Source of the DNA: Clostridium sp. BSD9I1
Lineage (GTDB): Bacteria > Bacillota > Clostridia > Clostridiales > Clostridiaceae
DNA length: 64,000 bases
NCBI RefSeq assembly: GCF_900185645.1
Contig: NZ_FYAM01000005.1
Location: 96,992-160,991 of the forward strand
Reading direction: 5' to 3'
Shown: positions 16,728-26,040 of the stretch, piece by piece
How the letters are laid out: every line of letters begins with the position of its first letter
How positions within the stretch are numbered: the stretch's first letter is position 1
The notes under the pieces: generated by a model
Database searches by the model: none
What the model was told of the DNA's origin: nothing
The model's input: the letters and a program-made list of their open reading frames with translations, nothing else
Translations under genes and position numbers: made by a program

Positions 16728-18197
16728 ATGGGAGAACTTTTAAATTCTTTTGTATCATTTACTAATAATATACTTTGGTCCTATGTACTCATAGTTTTAC
16801 TTATAGCGGTAGGGCTTTATTTTACTATTTGTCTTAAGGGACCGCAGTTCAAATTTTTCGGTCAAACATTTAAGCTTTTAGCTGGTAAAAAACCTAAAGA
16901 TGGTAAAGGAGTTTCTTCATTCCAGGCATTTTGTATAAGTGTTGCTTCTCATGTTGGTACTGGAAATCTTGCAGGTGTTGCAATTGCAGTTTCAGTTGGA
17001 GGCCCAGGAGCGCTTTTCTGGATGTGGATTATAGCTCTTTTAGGAGCAGGTTCAAGCTTTGTTGAAAATACATTAGCACAGGTATATAAAGTGAAGGACA
17101 AAAATGGCTATAGAGGCGGTCCTGCATATTATATGGAAAAAGCTCTTGGCAACAGAAAGCTAGGAGTTATATTCTCAATACTTATAACTATATCCTTTGG
17201 TCTTATATTTAATTCTGTTCAGGCAAATACTATAACCTTTGCATTTGAAGGAGCCTTTGGTCTTAACAGACTTTATGGTGCTATAGTTCTTATAGTTCTT
17301 ACTGCTATGGTTATATTTGGTGGAGTTAAGAGAATAGCACAAGTTGCAGAAGTTATAGTTCCAGTTATGGCTGTAGCTTATGTATTAGTTGCATTATTTG
17401 TAATCTTGAAAAATATAACTCTAGTCCCACACGTATTTGGAATGATTTTTGAAGGAGCTTTTGGGATAAAACAATTCACAGGTGGTGGAATGGGTGCTGC
17501 TGTTATGATGGGAGTTAAAAGAGGATTATTCTCAAATGAAGCAGGTATGGGAAGTGCACCAAATGCAGCAGCTACAGCGGAAGTAACTCATCCAGTTAAA
17601 CAAGCTATTATGCAAGTATTTGGTGTTTTCCTTGATACTATAGTAATATGCAGTGCAACAGGATTTATAGTATTAGTTTCTGGTGCAAATCAACAGGAAG
17701 GACTTACAGGAATTCAGTTAACACAAGTCGCTTTAACCTCACAGGTAGGTGCTTGGGGAAATATATTTATAGCAGTATGTATTTTTATGTTTGCATTTAG
17801 TTCTATACTTGGAAACTACTATTATGGTGAATCAAATATCGAGTTTATGAATGGAAGTAAAACAGTACTTAATATGTTTAGATTTGCTGTAATCGTTATG
17901 GTGTATGTAGGTTCTATGTCTTCATTAGATATGGTATGGAATTTGGCAGATTTATTCATGGGATTAATGGCACTTCTCAATATTGTTGTTATATTTAAAT
18001 TAAGCAAGATAGTTTCAAAAGTAGCTCAAGATTATATAGCACAAAAAAGAGAAGGCAAAGATCCAGTGTTCTATGCAGAAAATATTGATGGATTAGTAAA
18101 CGTTGAGTGCTGGAGTAAGGAGAATAAAAATATTGAAAATCAAGAGGGGAATGGTAAAATTCCAGTAGCTCACGAAGAAGCATCTATTGATGTATAG
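16728..18197 (+). CDS. AGCS-family sodium:alanine/glutamine symporter
   Basis: A 489-residue membrane protein with about 11 helices. The signature GTGNLAGVAIAVSVGGPGALFWMW (cut here to its core GTGNLAGVAIA) occurs near residue 80, and GLFSNEAGMGSAPNAAATA near residue 265, both diagnostic of the AGCS family (AlsT, GlnT). It moves small neutral amino acids with Na+. It lies 89 bases after glsA with no terminator or promoter seen between, so the pair probably imports glutamine and deamidates it. The charged C-terminal tail (about 450-489) is cytoplasmic. Confidence 0.93.
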   Translation: MGELLNSFVSFTNNILWSYVLIVLLIAVGLYFTICLKGPQFKFFGQTFKLLAGKKPKDGKGVSSFQAFCISVASHVGTGNLAGVAIAVSVGGPGALFWMWIIALLGAGSSFVENTLAQVYKVKDKNGYRGGPAYYMEKALGNRKLGVIFSILITISFGLIFNSVQANTITFAFEGAFGLNRLYGAIVLIVLTAMVIFGGVKRIAQVAEVIVPVMAVAYVLVALFVILKNITLVPHVFGMIFEGAFGIKQFTGGGMGAAVMMGVKRGLFSNEAGMGSAPNAAATAEVTHPVKQAIMQVFGVFLDTIVICSATGFIVLVSGANQQEGLTGIQLTQVALTSQVGAWGNIFIAVCIFMFAFSSILGNYYYGESNIEFMNGSKTVLNMFRFAVIVMVYVGSMSSLDMVWNLADLFMGLMALLNIVVIFKLSKIVSKVAQDYIAQKREGKDPVFYAENIDGLVNVECWSKENKNIENQEGNGKIPVAHEEASIDV

Positions 18198-18261
18198 TAA
18201 AGGCTGATTCGTTTAATGAAGATAAAATGCGGTTGAAAAAGTAAATTAAAATATTATTAAA

Positions 18262-18290
18262 CTCCCTATGATTTAAAAAATTATAGGGAG
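18262..18290 (+). terminator. Terminator-like hairpin after the symporter
   Basis: CTCCCTAT (18262-18269) pairs with ATAGGGAG (18283-18290) with further A-T pairs inside. No T-run follows, so efficiency is uncertain. Confidence 0.55.
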
Positions 18291-18381
18291 CTTAATAATA
18301 TGTAATTAAAGAAAGCATACAATATTCATATCAATAAGAGTATATTCATGGAATGTTAAAAGAATAGATATGCTTAAAACA

Positions 18382-19491
18382 TTATATATCTAATTCTCTT
18401 CTAGATATCTCAAATTTTATAGATTTTTCTATTTCTTCTAATGTTCTTTTATCTTTTGGGTCTATAAATAGACAAGTATAGCCCTCTTCACCGGCTCTTC
18501 CTGTTCTGCCAATACGATGTATATAGGATTCTGCATTTTCTGGAATATCATAATTATATATATGGCTAACTCCGCTTATATCTAATCCTCTAGCTGCCAC
18601 ATCTGTAGCTATTAAATACTGTACATCTGCATTTCTAAAGGATTTTATTATTCGTTCACGTTTTGATTGAAGTATATCACTATGTAACTTTGTACAGTTA
18701 TATCCACGTCTATGTAATGCCATTTCAAGATCATCTACTCTTCTCTTAGTTCTACAAAATATTATAGCCATAAATGGATTATCTTCATCTAAAACTTTAC
18801 ATAAAGAATCTTGTTTTCTTCTGTCTGTAGTTTCTACAACTTCCTGTTTAATATTAATAAGTGTAACTTCTTCTTTTTTAACCGCAACCATTAAAGGGTC
18901 ATTCATATATCTATAGGCTAATTTTTTAACTTCAGAATTCATAGTTGCTGAGAAACATAAAGTTTGACGTTTTTTATTTGTTTCTTTTATAATAGCTTCA
19001 ACATCATTTTTAAATCCCATAAGCAGCATTTGATCTGCCTCATCTAATACTAATGTTTTTAATTTACTAAGATCTATTGTTTTTCTTTGGAGATGGTCTA
19101 GTAATCTACCTGGAGTTGCAATTATTAAATGAATATTTTTGCTGAGCTTTTTTAATTGAGATCCAATGTCTTTACCACCATATGCCGCTAAAATATTTAT
19201 GTCTTTAGCAGCTTTAAATTTCATAGCTTCTTCAGTTATTTGAATAGCAAGTTCTCTTGTAGGAGATATAATCAATGCCTGAATTGCATTTACGTTAGAC
19301 GATATATTTTCAAAAATAGGAATCAAAAAGGCAAAGGTTTTTCCTGTACCAGTTTGTGCTTCTGCGATAACATCTCTTCCTTCTTTAATAAATTTAATAC
19401 TTTCTTGTTGAATTGCTGTTGGCTCAGTAATACCTGTGTGACTTAGTACATTTATTATATCTTCACTAATTCCTAGTTCTTTAAAATTCAT
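18382..19491 (-). CDS. DEAD-box ATP-dependent RNA helicase
   Basis: A 369-residue core helicase with Q motif (TEPTAIQQESI), Walker A AQTGTGKT, PTRELA, ATPGRLLDH, DEADQML, SAT, and in the second domain ATDVAARGLDI and HRIGRTGRAG. It lacks the C-terminal RNA-binding extension of CshA or DbpA, so it is a minimal type that unwinds short RNA duplexes, usually in ribosome assembly or cold response. It stands alone, convergent with the symporter gene. Confidence 0.95.
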   Translation of the reverse strand: MNFKELGISEDIINVLSHTGITEPTAIQQESIKFIKEGRDVIAEAQTGTGKTFAFLIPIFENISSNVNAIQALIISPTRELAIQITEEAMKFKAAKDINILAAYGGKDIGSQLKKLSKNIHLIIATPGRLLDHLQRKTIDLSKLKTLVLDEADQMLLMGFKNDVEAIIKETNKKRQTLCFSATMNSEVKKLAYRYMNDPLMVAVKKEEVTLINIKQEVVETTDRRKQDSLCKVLDEDNPFMAIIFCRTKRRVDDLEMALHRRGYNCTKLHSDILQSKRERIIKSFRNADVQYLIATDVAARGLDISGVSHIYNYDIPENAESYIHRIGRTGRAGEEGYTCLFIDPKDKRTLEEIEKSIKFEISRRELDI

Positions 19492-19665
19492 TATTCTTCA
19501 AACCTTTCATTACTTATTTATATTTAGTCTTTATTAAATCAATTAATAATATCACATAAATATTAATAGTAATAGGGGACGGTTAATTAGATAACTAAAT
19601 ACTTGTTATTTTATTATTAATACATATAATTATACTTGGGAAAAACAAATAATGGAGGTGATATT

Positions 19666-19899
19666 ATGACTAGTGATGAAATATATAAAAGAATAATTGT
19701 TATGGATAGCGTTAAATCTGCAAATGCATTTATGAAGGATAATAATATAAGTAAATCCGATATTGGAAAGCTGTGCAAGAAGTATGATATATTTGTAGAC
19801 CCTAAAGCAACAAAAGAAGAACTAATAAGCAGATTTATAAGTTTGACTTTGGGTGAAAAGTTAAAAAAGAAATCTGCTAATAAATATAAAACAAAATAA
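19666..19899 (+). CDS. Small hypothetical protein with SAP-like helices
   Basis: A 77-residue basic helical protein. ATG 19666 follows GGAGGTGAT at ideal spacing; the frame is open further upstream but without a ribosome site. SKSDIGKLCKKYDIFVDPKA and then TKEELISRFI resemble a helix-extension-helix of the SAP type that binds nucleic acid, but the match is weak. The tail is lysine-rich (GEKLKKKSANKYKTK). A palindromic repeat and a terminator follow. Confidence 0.7.
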   Translation: MTSDEIYKRIIVMDSVKSANAFMKDNNISKSDIGKLCKKYDIFVDPKATKEELISRFISLTLGEKLKKKSANKYKTK

Positions 19900-19905
19900 G
19901 AAATA

Positions 19906-19932
19906 AGTGCCACCCACATGGCAAGTGGCAAA
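19906..19932 (+). repeat. Stop-codon-adjacent palindromic repeat, copy 2
   Basis: Seven bases after the stop of the small SAP-like gene. Differs from copy 1 by one base (CATGGCAAG for CATGACAAG); arms TGCCAC and GTGGCA are intact. Confidence 0.75.
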
Positions 19933-19953
19933 TGGAAATAGATAATTTATATG

Positions 19954-19986
19954 AACCACCTTCTAGTAATGGATGGTGGTTTTTAA
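19954..19986 (+). terminator. Terminator after the SAP-like gene
   Basis: AACCACC (19954-19960) pairs with GGTGGTT (19975-19981), followed by TTTAATTT. Confidence 0.75.
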
Positions 19987-20143
19987 TTTAGCAATGCTGT
20001 AAAGATAAATCTTGGGTAGTCGATAACATAAATAGAAAAACATAGAAAAGAATCATAATTTGAAATATAATATATATTGAGGAAAGTTTGACTATTTATA
20101 TATTTATTAAGAAATATATTATTTATAAAAAGGAGATTTGATT

Positions 20144-21037
20144 ATGGGAAGTGGTATATTACTCGAAAGCGGCACTGGTGAAGTAGAGATTCTAGAATTT
20201 ATAGTTAATAATAAGCACTATGGAATTAACGTAATAAAGGTTAAAGAAGTACTAGAAATGGAAGAGTTAACTGAAATCCCTCAATCCCATCCAGCAGTAG
20301 CAGGATTGATCTTATGCAGAAATGAAATAATAACTTTAGTAAATTTAAAATATGTTTTAGATGGACAAAGTGTAGTAAATAAGAAAAATAAAATAATACT
20401 GTGTGAATTTAATAAAACTAAAGTTGCATTTAATATTGATAGCATAGTTGGTATACATAGAATAGGGTGGAATAATATAAGTAAACCTGAAGATATTGCA
20501 AGCAATCCTTTAATTATAGGAAACATAATATTAAACAATAAAATAATTTTCTTATTAGACTTTGAAAAAATTGTTACAGATATAAACCCTGAATCAGGAA
20601 TAAGTGAGGATAAAATTATAGATGTTGAATATAGGGATAGGTCAGATATTAAACTTATGCTAGTAGATGATTCGCCTCTAATAAGAAGACTCCTAAGAGA
20701 GACTTTAACTAAAGCCGGCTTCACTAATTTAAAGTCTTTTGATGAAGGAGAACAAGCTTTAGATTATTTGAACAAATTAGTAAGAGAAAAGGGAGAAGAT
20801 TTTATAAAAGAGGTTCAGCTTGTTATAACAGATATAGAAATGCCTAAAATGGATGGACATACTCTTACTCGAAAAATTAAGGAGGACAATATATTAAGGG
20901 AACTTCCAGTGATAATATTTTCTTCCCTAATTACAAACGAGCTAGCCCACAAAGGAAAGTCCGTAGGAGCAGATGCTCAATTAAGTAAGCCAGAGGTAGG
21001 AACTTTAGTTGAGCTAATAGATAAGTTTATAAAATAG
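20144..21037 (+). CDS. cheV: Chemotaxis coupling protein CheV
   Basis: A 297-residue fusion of an N-terminal CheW domain (about 12-150; LEFIVNNKHYGINVIKVKEV is the classic start) and a C-terminal receiver domain (about 165-297). The receiver shows LMLVDDSPLIRR with the acidic pair, the phospho-accepting aspartate in VITDIEMPKMDG and K in LSKPE. CheV links receptors to CheA and aids adaptation. ATG 20144 lies behind AAAAGGAGATTTG; a TTG at 20138 is less well placed. No other chemotaxis gene is nearby, so it is an orphan gene with its own terminator. Confidence 0.93.
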   Translation: MGSGILLESGTGEVEILEFIVNNKHYGINVIKVKEVLEMEELTEIPQSHPAVAGLILCRNEIITLVNLKYVLDGQSVVNKKNKIILCEFNKTKVAFNIDSIVGIHRIGWNNISKPEDIASNPLIIGNIILNNKIIFLLDFEKIVTDINPESGISEDKIIDVEYRDRSDIKLMLVDDSPLIRRLLRETLTKAGFTNLKSFDEGEQALDYLNKLVREKGEDFIKEVQLVITDIEMPKMDGHTLTRKIKEDNILRELPVIIFSSLITNELAHKGKSVGADAQLSKPEVGTLVELIDKFIK

Positions 21038-21054
21038 TATTTATAACAAGAAAT

Positions 21055-21078
21055 AAACCGCCAGAAATGGCGGTTTTT
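21055..21078 (+). terminator. Terminator after cheV
   Basis: AAACCGCCA (21055-21063), loop GAAA, TGGCGGTTT (21068-21076), then TT. Perfect 9-bp stem with a GNRA loop. Confidence 0.92.
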
Positions 21079-21091
21079 CTTACTATATTAG

Positions 21092-21188
21092 TTATATATA
21101 TATCAGAAAACTCAATTTGTATTTTTTCTACATCAAAATTCATAATCATTTCCTCTGTATCTGTATCAAATATAAGGTTTTTCAGGAA
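21092..21188 (-). pseudogene. Remnant of a histidine kinase C-terminus
   Basis: Read on the minus strand, this gives a short open segment with NLIFDTDTEEMIMNFD followed at once by VEKIQIEFSDIY. The intact kinase at 43245-44909 has IIFDTDIEEKIVACDADKIE near residue 405 and ends IERVNIEFSDIYL. The remnant therefore joins two places that are about 150 residues apart in the intact type, as if the ATPase core had been deleted. No start codon or ribosome site serves it. Short length keeps confidence moderate. Confidence 0.45.
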
Positions 21189-21324
21189 TTAAAGATTATC
21201 ACATATTAACTTTAGAGTTTGTTGTATAATATTTATAAAGGTAAGGTCATTATTAATTAAAAAGTAATAAGAATTTATATGAACTAATTTATATACACAT
21301 ATATAGAAAGGATAAAGAGTTAAA

Positions 21325-22005
21325 ATGAGAATCAATAAACTTCTTAGTAATTTGGGTTATTGTTCAAGAAGGGATACTAATAGACTTATTGAGCAAAATA
21401 GAATAACAGTAAATGGTGAACTTTGTAGTCCAGGACAGTGGGTGAAAGAAGAAGATGTTATTCTCATTGATAATAAGCCTATCCCATTAAAGGACAAGAT
21501 TTATATTGCATTAAATAAACCAGTTGGAATTACTTGTACTGCATCAAAGGAAGTAGAAAGTAATATAATTAATTTTATGAATTATCCAGAATACATTTTT
21601 CCGGTTGGAAGATTAGATAAAGCATCTCAGGGATTAATATTAATGACCAACGATGGAGAACTAGCAAATAAAATCTTGGAATCGGAAAATGAGCACGAAA
21701 AAGAATATATTGTAACTGTGGATAAACCATTTGATGATTCTTTCATGAAAGGCATGTCCGAAGGGGTAGAAATTTGTGGAGTCAAGACAAGAGCTTGTGA
21801 AGTGAATAGAATAGGGGAAGATACTTTTCGTATTATTCTTACCCAAGGACTAAATAAGCAAATTAGAAGAATGAGTAAAGTCTTTGGATATACAGTTGTG
21901 AGATTAGAACGTATCCGAATCATGAATATGAAAATTGATGGGATAGATGTTGGTAAGTGGCGTAATCTTACAGAGAAAGAGGTATCAGAATTAAGGAGGA
22001 GTTAA
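21325..22005 (+). CDS. rluF: Pseudouridine synthase, RsuA/RluF type
   Basis: A 226-residue enzyme with an N-terminal S4 RNA-binding domain (MRINKLLSNLGYCSRRD) and the catalytic domain marked by GRLDKASQGLILMTNDG, whose aspartate attacks the uridine, and GLNKQIRRM. The pattern best fits RluF, which modifies U2604 of 23S rRNA, though RluB/RsuA cannot be fully excluded. The stop is 3 bases before the next gene, whose ribosome site AAGGAGGAG lies in its last codons, so the two genes are translated from one message. Confidence 0.85.
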   Translation: MRINKLLSNLGYCSRRDTNRLIEQNRITVNGELCSPGQWVKEEDVILIDNKPIPLKDKIYIALNKPVGITCTASKEVESNIINFMNYPEYIFPVGRLDKASQGLILMTNDGELANKILESENEHEKEYIVTVDKPFDDSFMKGMSEGVEICGVKTRACEVNRIGEDTFRIILTQGLNKQIRRMSKVFGYTVVRLERIRIMNMKIDGIDVGKWRNLTEKEVSELRRS

Positions 22006-22008
22006 TTT

Positions 22009-22680
22009 ATGTTTCAGGTGGTTGATGTTGAAAAGTGGGAAAGAAAGGAGCATTTTAAATACTATACTGAACAAATTAAGTGTGGCTATAGTATTACTGC
22101 AAATCTTGATGTCACTTTGTTTAAAGAGCTATTGGAAAAGAACAATCTAAAATTTTACCCTTCATTTATCTATTGTGTTACTTATAACATAAATTCCATG
22201 CCAGAGTTTCGCATGAGGTTGGGAGAAAATAATCAATTAATAATATATGATATTGTTCATCCTAATTATACAATTTTTCATAATGATGATCATACGTTCT
22301 CAGATATGTGGTCAGAATATAATAGCGATTTTTATAAGTTTTATAATAATTATAAGGATGATATGGAAAGGTATTCAAATGTTAAAGGCATAAAAGCTAA
22401 GCCAACCCAACCTAAAAATTTTTATTGTATATCTTGTGTTCCATGGGTGAGTTTTACCGGATATTCAACCTATAGTAGCGGCTGTACACCAGCATTAATG
22501 CCAATTATAACATACGGAAAGTATCATGAAGAAAATGGAAAGTGGATAATGCCGTTTACTGTAACAATATCACATGCAGCGGCTGATGGATATCATGTAA
22601 GTAAGCTCATAAATAGTATTCAAATGACAATAGACAAATTTGATATAATATTATCACGGGAATATAAGAATCAGGAATAA
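22009..22680 (+). CDS. Chloramphenicol acetyltransferase-like protein (CatA family)
   Basis: A 223-residue protein close to the usual 213-220 of type A chloramphenicol acetyltransferases. It starts with the typical VVDVEKWERKEHFKYY and has PWVSFTGY near residue 145. The catalytic motif, usually HHAVCDG, is SHAAADG here: the second histidine H189 and D193 are kept, the first is serine. It could give chloramphenicol resistance or acetylate another acceptor. It is co-translated with rluF and followed by an MBL-fold gene, an unusual set suggesting an accessory region. Confidence 0.88.
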   Translation: MFQVVDVEKWERKEHFKYYTEQIKCGYSITANLDVTLFKELLEKNNLKFYPSFIYCVTYNINSMPEFRMRLGENNQLIIYDIVHPNYTIFHNDDHTFSDMWSEYNSDFYKFYNNYKDDMERYSNVKGIKAKPTQPKNFYCISCVPWVSFTGYSTYSSGCTPALMPIITYGKYHEENGKWIMPFTVTISHAAADGYHVSKLINSIQMTIDKFDIILSREYKNQE

Positions 22681-22700
22681 TGTTGAAGGAGTAAAAAAGT

Positions 22701-23426
22701 ATGGAACTAAAGAAAATATCTGATAGGATTTATTATTTACCTAACGAAGAAGAAAATGATAGACCAGTTCTTGGGTATATCAAAGGAGATAAATATTCAT
22801 TATCTATAGATGCAGGTAATTCATCTAAGCATGTAGAAAAATTCTATTCTGAATTAAATAATTTAGATTTGAAGTTGCCAGATTATACAGTGATTACTCA
22901 CTGGCACTGGGATCATACATTTGGCATGCATTCAGTAGTGGGGAAGACAATTGCAGGAAAATTTACAAATGATAAATTGAAAGAAGTTGCAACATGGCAG
23001 TGGTCTGATGAGGATATGAACAATAGACTTGAAACAGGAGAAGACATTGAAATGTGTGATAGGTGTATCAAAGCAGAGTATTCAAACAGGCAAGAGATAA
23101 AAGTAATCCCTGCAGATATAGAATTTGACGGAAGTTTAAAGATTGATTTAGGCGGAATTCATTGCGAATTAATCCAAGCTGAAGCGCCTCATTCAGAAGA
23201 CTCCGTTTTAATTTGCGTACCAGAAGAAAAAACGTTGTTTGTAGGTGATGCAAATTGTGAAGATTTCTATAATAACAATGGTAATTATGATAAGGATAAG
23301 CTGGAGTCTTTTATTGCACTAATGAGAAAAATTCATTTTGATACTTATATTTGGGGGCATGATGAACCGCAAACTAAGGATGAAGCAATTACATATTTGG
23401 TAGATCAATTAGAAACGCTTAAATAG
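22701..23426 (+). CDS. MBL-fold metallo-hydrolase
   Basis: A 241-residue metallo-beta-lactamase-fold protein. The metal motif H-x-H-x-D-H appears as THWHWDHTFGMHS near residue 72, with H in APHSEDSV near 155, D in FVGDANCED near 179 and H in IWGHDEPQ near 222. No signal peptide, so it acts in the cytoplasm. It follows the CAT-like gene by 20 bases with its own ribosome site (GAAGGAG) and ends in a terminator, so rluF-CAT-MBL appear as one unit. A role in drug resistance is suggested only by context. Confidence 0.88.
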   Translation: MELKKISDRIYYLPNEEENDRPVLGYIKGDKYSLSIDAGNSSKHVEKFYSELNNLDLKLPDYTVITHWHWDHTFGMHSVVGKTIAGKFTNDKLKEVATWQWSDEDMNNRLETGEDIEMCDRCIKAEYSNRQEIKVIPADIEFDGSLKIDLGGIHCELIQAEAPHSEDSVLICVPEEKTLFVGDANCEDFYNNNGNYDKDKLESFIALMRKIHFDTYIWGHDEPQTKDEAITYLVDQLETLK

Positions 23427-23434
23427 AGTTAAAA

Positions 23435-23466
23435 ATCAGGGTAAGAATATTGTTACCCTGATAAAT
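23435..23466 (+). terminator. Terminator between MBL gene and convergent flavoprotein gene
   Basis: ATCAGGGTAA (23435-23444) pairs with TTACCCTGAT (23453-23462). The T-run is poor, but the hairpin lies between convergent genes. Confidence 0.65.
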
Positions 23467-23482
23467 CATAGTTTTTCTTGAA

Positions 23483-24106
23483 TTAACGTATAAAGTTAGT
23501 AACAGCTCGTGGTTCTTTTTCTGGAAGTGTAACTCCAGTTTCTTTACCCGCATTTATACACTTTAAAAGCCAAGCCATATTTTTGCCTAGTGTTCTCATT
23601 GTCTGCATTCCCTCAAGATCTTGCTTTACTTCCTCAGGAGTATTTCCATGAACCATATTCCAATACTGAGAGGATACAACAGGCATATTTGAAATGGTAA
23701 AGTATTTATTTAACTGTTCGAAAGCTGCTGTTGAACCACCGCGTCTACAACTTACAATTGCAGCACCAGGTTTATATTGAAAGTCGTTTCCAGCATAGAA
23801 AAATCTATCTAGAAAGGATGTTATTTGACCAGATGCACCTGCATAATGTACAGGAGAGCCAAAAATAAATCCGTCAGCATCTTTTGCTTTTTCTAAAGCA
23901 ATATTCACAGTATCATCGCTAAATACACACATATCATTATTAGTAGAACACCCACCGCAGGCCATACAACCACGAATAGGGTTGGTTCCTACATGAAAAA
24001 TTTCTGTTTCAATACCGTCATTTTCTAAAGCCGATGCTACTTCATTTAATGCAGTATAAGTACAGCCTCGAGCTTTTGGGCTTCCATTTATAAGTAATAC
24101 TTTCAT
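23483..24106 (-). CDS. Flavodoxin-fold NAD(P)H-dependent oxidoreductase / iron-sulfur flavoprotein
   Basis: The 207 residues begin MKVLLINGSPKARGCTYTAL, the FMN-binding loop of the NADPH-dependent FMN reductase fold. CMACGGCSTNNDMC near residue 47 gives a compact cysteine motif as in iron-sulfur flavoproteins, which may hold a 4Fe-4S cluster. FGSPVHYAGASGQITSFLDR is the second flavin-contact segment. It likely reduces quinones, nitro compounds or oxygen species in the cytoplasm. The ATG follows GAGGTAAC. A dyad TGCTAA-N6-TTAGCA lies about 95 bases upstream. Confidence 0.88.
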   Translation of the reverse strand: MKVLLINGSPKARGCTYTALNEVASALENDGIETEIFHVGTNPIRGCMACGGCSTNNDMCVFSDDTVNIALEKAKDADGFIFGSPVHYAGASGQITSFLDRFFYAGNDFQYKPGAAIVSCRRGGSTAAFEQLNKYFTISNMPVVSSQYWNMVHGNTPEEVKQDLEGMQTMRTLGKNMAWLLKCINAGKETGVTLPEKEPRAVTNFIR

Positions 24107-24199
24107 TTTGTTACCTCACTTTAATTATATATTTTCTACGCATATTATTATTCTAAAATACGAGTAGCAATATTACAAGCATGCTATTTTTTACTTAGA

Positions 24200-24217
24200 T
24201 GCTAAATTCTCTTAGCA
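24200..24217. promoter_or_regulatory. Operator-like dyad upstream of the flavoprotein gene
   Basis: TGCTAA-ATTCTC-TTAGCA is a perfect 6-bp inverted repeat. It may bind a regulator of the minus-strand flavoprotein gene or the plus-strand GH3 gene. Confidence 0.4.
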
Positions 24218-24344
24218 TAAGCGAATAGGTCATTTGTTCACTAATGTTAATGATTTTACATGTTATATATTTTTGTAACTAGTTATTAACAAAATTCCAA
24301 CTTTTTCATATATTAATCACAGAGAAATACCTAGGGAGTGTGCA

Positions 24345-26024
24345 ATTACGAGTATAATAAGTAAAGCGCTTTATAAAATTGCCATAGAGGGTGGAGGAAT
24401 AGTTAAAAAGAAGTTTGATAGGGAGACCAGAAACTGTGGAGTAGCAAACTCAGAAGCACTATTTAAAATATTGAGGGCAAACTCTAAAAGTGAAATTGGA
24501 AATAAATTTAACTTTGGGGATATTAAGTCTATAGAGGATTTTAAGAAACAAGTTCCATTAACAGAGTATGGGTATTATGAAAACTATATAGAACGAATGG
24601 CAAATGGGGAAAAGAAAATTTTAACAAGTGAAGATGTGGAATACTTTGGACATACATCAGGAACAACAGGAAAACAAAAATTAATTCCTTCTACTAAGAG
24701 AGGTAGAAAGATTGCTTCAAAGTATATGGCGCTTCTTACCAATAAATTTAGTTATGATAATTTTAAAGAAAACTGGAATTATGGAAAAGGCTTAATGATA
24801 GCTGATATAGTTATGACAACTTATACTAAAGGAGGAACTCCAATATGTGCGGCTACTTCTGGAGGAATGAATGGTATAAGGCATATTCTGCCATATTTAT
24901 ATACTTCACCAATAGAAGTTATGAAGATAAAAGATAAGGAAGCTGCACTTTATCTTCATCTATTATTTGGATTAACAGAAGCTAGACTTTTATATATAAG
25001 TGGAGTTTTTATTTCAAATATATTAGATTTATTTAGAGTTTTAGAGAGTAAAAGCCAAGATTTAGTAAGAGATATAAGAAGAGGACGTATAAGTAACAAT
25101 TTAAATATTGATGGAAGTACTAGAAAGAATTTAAATAAACTTCTTACTCCTAATGCTAGCAGAGCTGACAAATTAGAGTGTGAGTTTAAAAAAGGATTTA
25201 AGGGGATAGCCAGAAGAATATGGCCTAGTTTACTATATATTGCTACAGTAACTGGAGCAAACTTTTCTATATATGACGATAAAGTAAATTATTATACCGA
25301 TTCATTGCCTATTTATTCTCCAGGTTATGCTGCTACTGAAGCTATGATTGGAATTAATCCTTATGTAAATAAAATAAGGTATGTAATTGTCCCCGATACT
25401 GCTTTTTATGAATTTATTCCTATTAAAGAAGAGGCTGAAGGAAGTCATTATACCTTTTGCTTAGATGAACTAAAATTAGGGGAAAAGTATGAAATAGTTA
25501 TCACAAATTATGCAGGACTTTATAGATATAGAATTGGTGATGTTATTAAAGTGGTTGGATTTTATAATAATTGTCCAGAAGTTGAATTTTTATATAGAAA
25601 GAATCAAGTACTTAATATGGTATCTGAAAAGACTAATGAAGAGCATTTAGCTAGCTCTATAAAAAATACAGTAAAAAAATTAAATTTAAATTTGGTAGAT
25701 TATACCACAATGCCAGATAATTCAATTACACCTGGAAGATATATTTTTTATTTTGAATTAAAAAATAATATATATAAATACAAAGTTGAATTATTAGAAG
25801 AAACATTGGATAGAGAAATCAGAAATTCAAATTTGGCCTATGATAGAGCTAGAAATAACAAGAAGTTAGGTAGGGTAAAAGTAATACTTTTAGCACCAAA
25901 TACTTTCAACTTAATAAAGGAATCGTTATTAAATAAAGGGATATCAAAAAATCAAATTAAGATTCCAAGAGTAGCAATTAATAATAAAAATATATTAGAT
26001 ATTATAAATAAAAATAAAATGTGA
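24345..26024 (+). CDS. GH3-family acyl-acid amido synthetase-like protein with non-standard ATT start
   Basis: A protein of the GH3 branch of adenylate-forming enzymes, which join carboxylic acids to amino acids using ATP. The phosphate-binding motif FGHTSGTTGK lies near residue 100 and YRYRIGDVIKV near 395. From the first usual start codon (TTG 24471) 517 residues are read, but family-like sequence (SKALYKIAIEGGG, then NSEALFKIL) continues upstream to ATT 24345, which begins ITSIISKALYK and follows AGGGAG six bases before. No ATG, GTG or TTG lies in frame between the upstream stop and 24471. Either ATT initiates, or the start has mutated and the gene is decaying. Confidence 0.75.
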   Translation: MTSIISKALYKIAIEGGGIVKKKFDRETRNCGVANSEALFKILRANSKSEIGNKFNFGDIKSIEDFKKQVPLTEYGYYENYIERMANGEKKILTSEDVEYFGHTSGTTGKQKLIPSTKRGRKIASKYMALLTNKFSYDNFKENWNYGKGLMIADIVMTTYTKGGTPICAATSGGMNGIRHILPYLYTSPIEVMKIKDKEAALYLHLLFGLTEARLLYISGVFISNILDLFRVLESKSQDLVRDIRRGRISNNLNIDGSTRKNLNKLLTPNASRADKLECEFKKGFKGIARRIWPSLLYIATVTGANFSIYDDKVNYYTDSLPIYSPGYAATEAMIGINPYVNKIRYVIVPDTAFYEFIPIKEEAEGSHYTFCLDELKLGEKYEIVITNYAGLYRYRIGDVIKVVGFYNNCPEVEFLYRKNQVLNMVSEKTNEEHLASSIKNTVKKLNLNLVDYTTMPDNSITPGRYIFYFELKNNIYKYKVELLEETLDREIRNSNLAYDRARNNKKLGRVKVILLAPNTFNLIKESLLNKGISKNQIKIPRVAINNKNILDIINKNKM

Positions 26025-26040
26025 AAGTGAATCATTCTAA

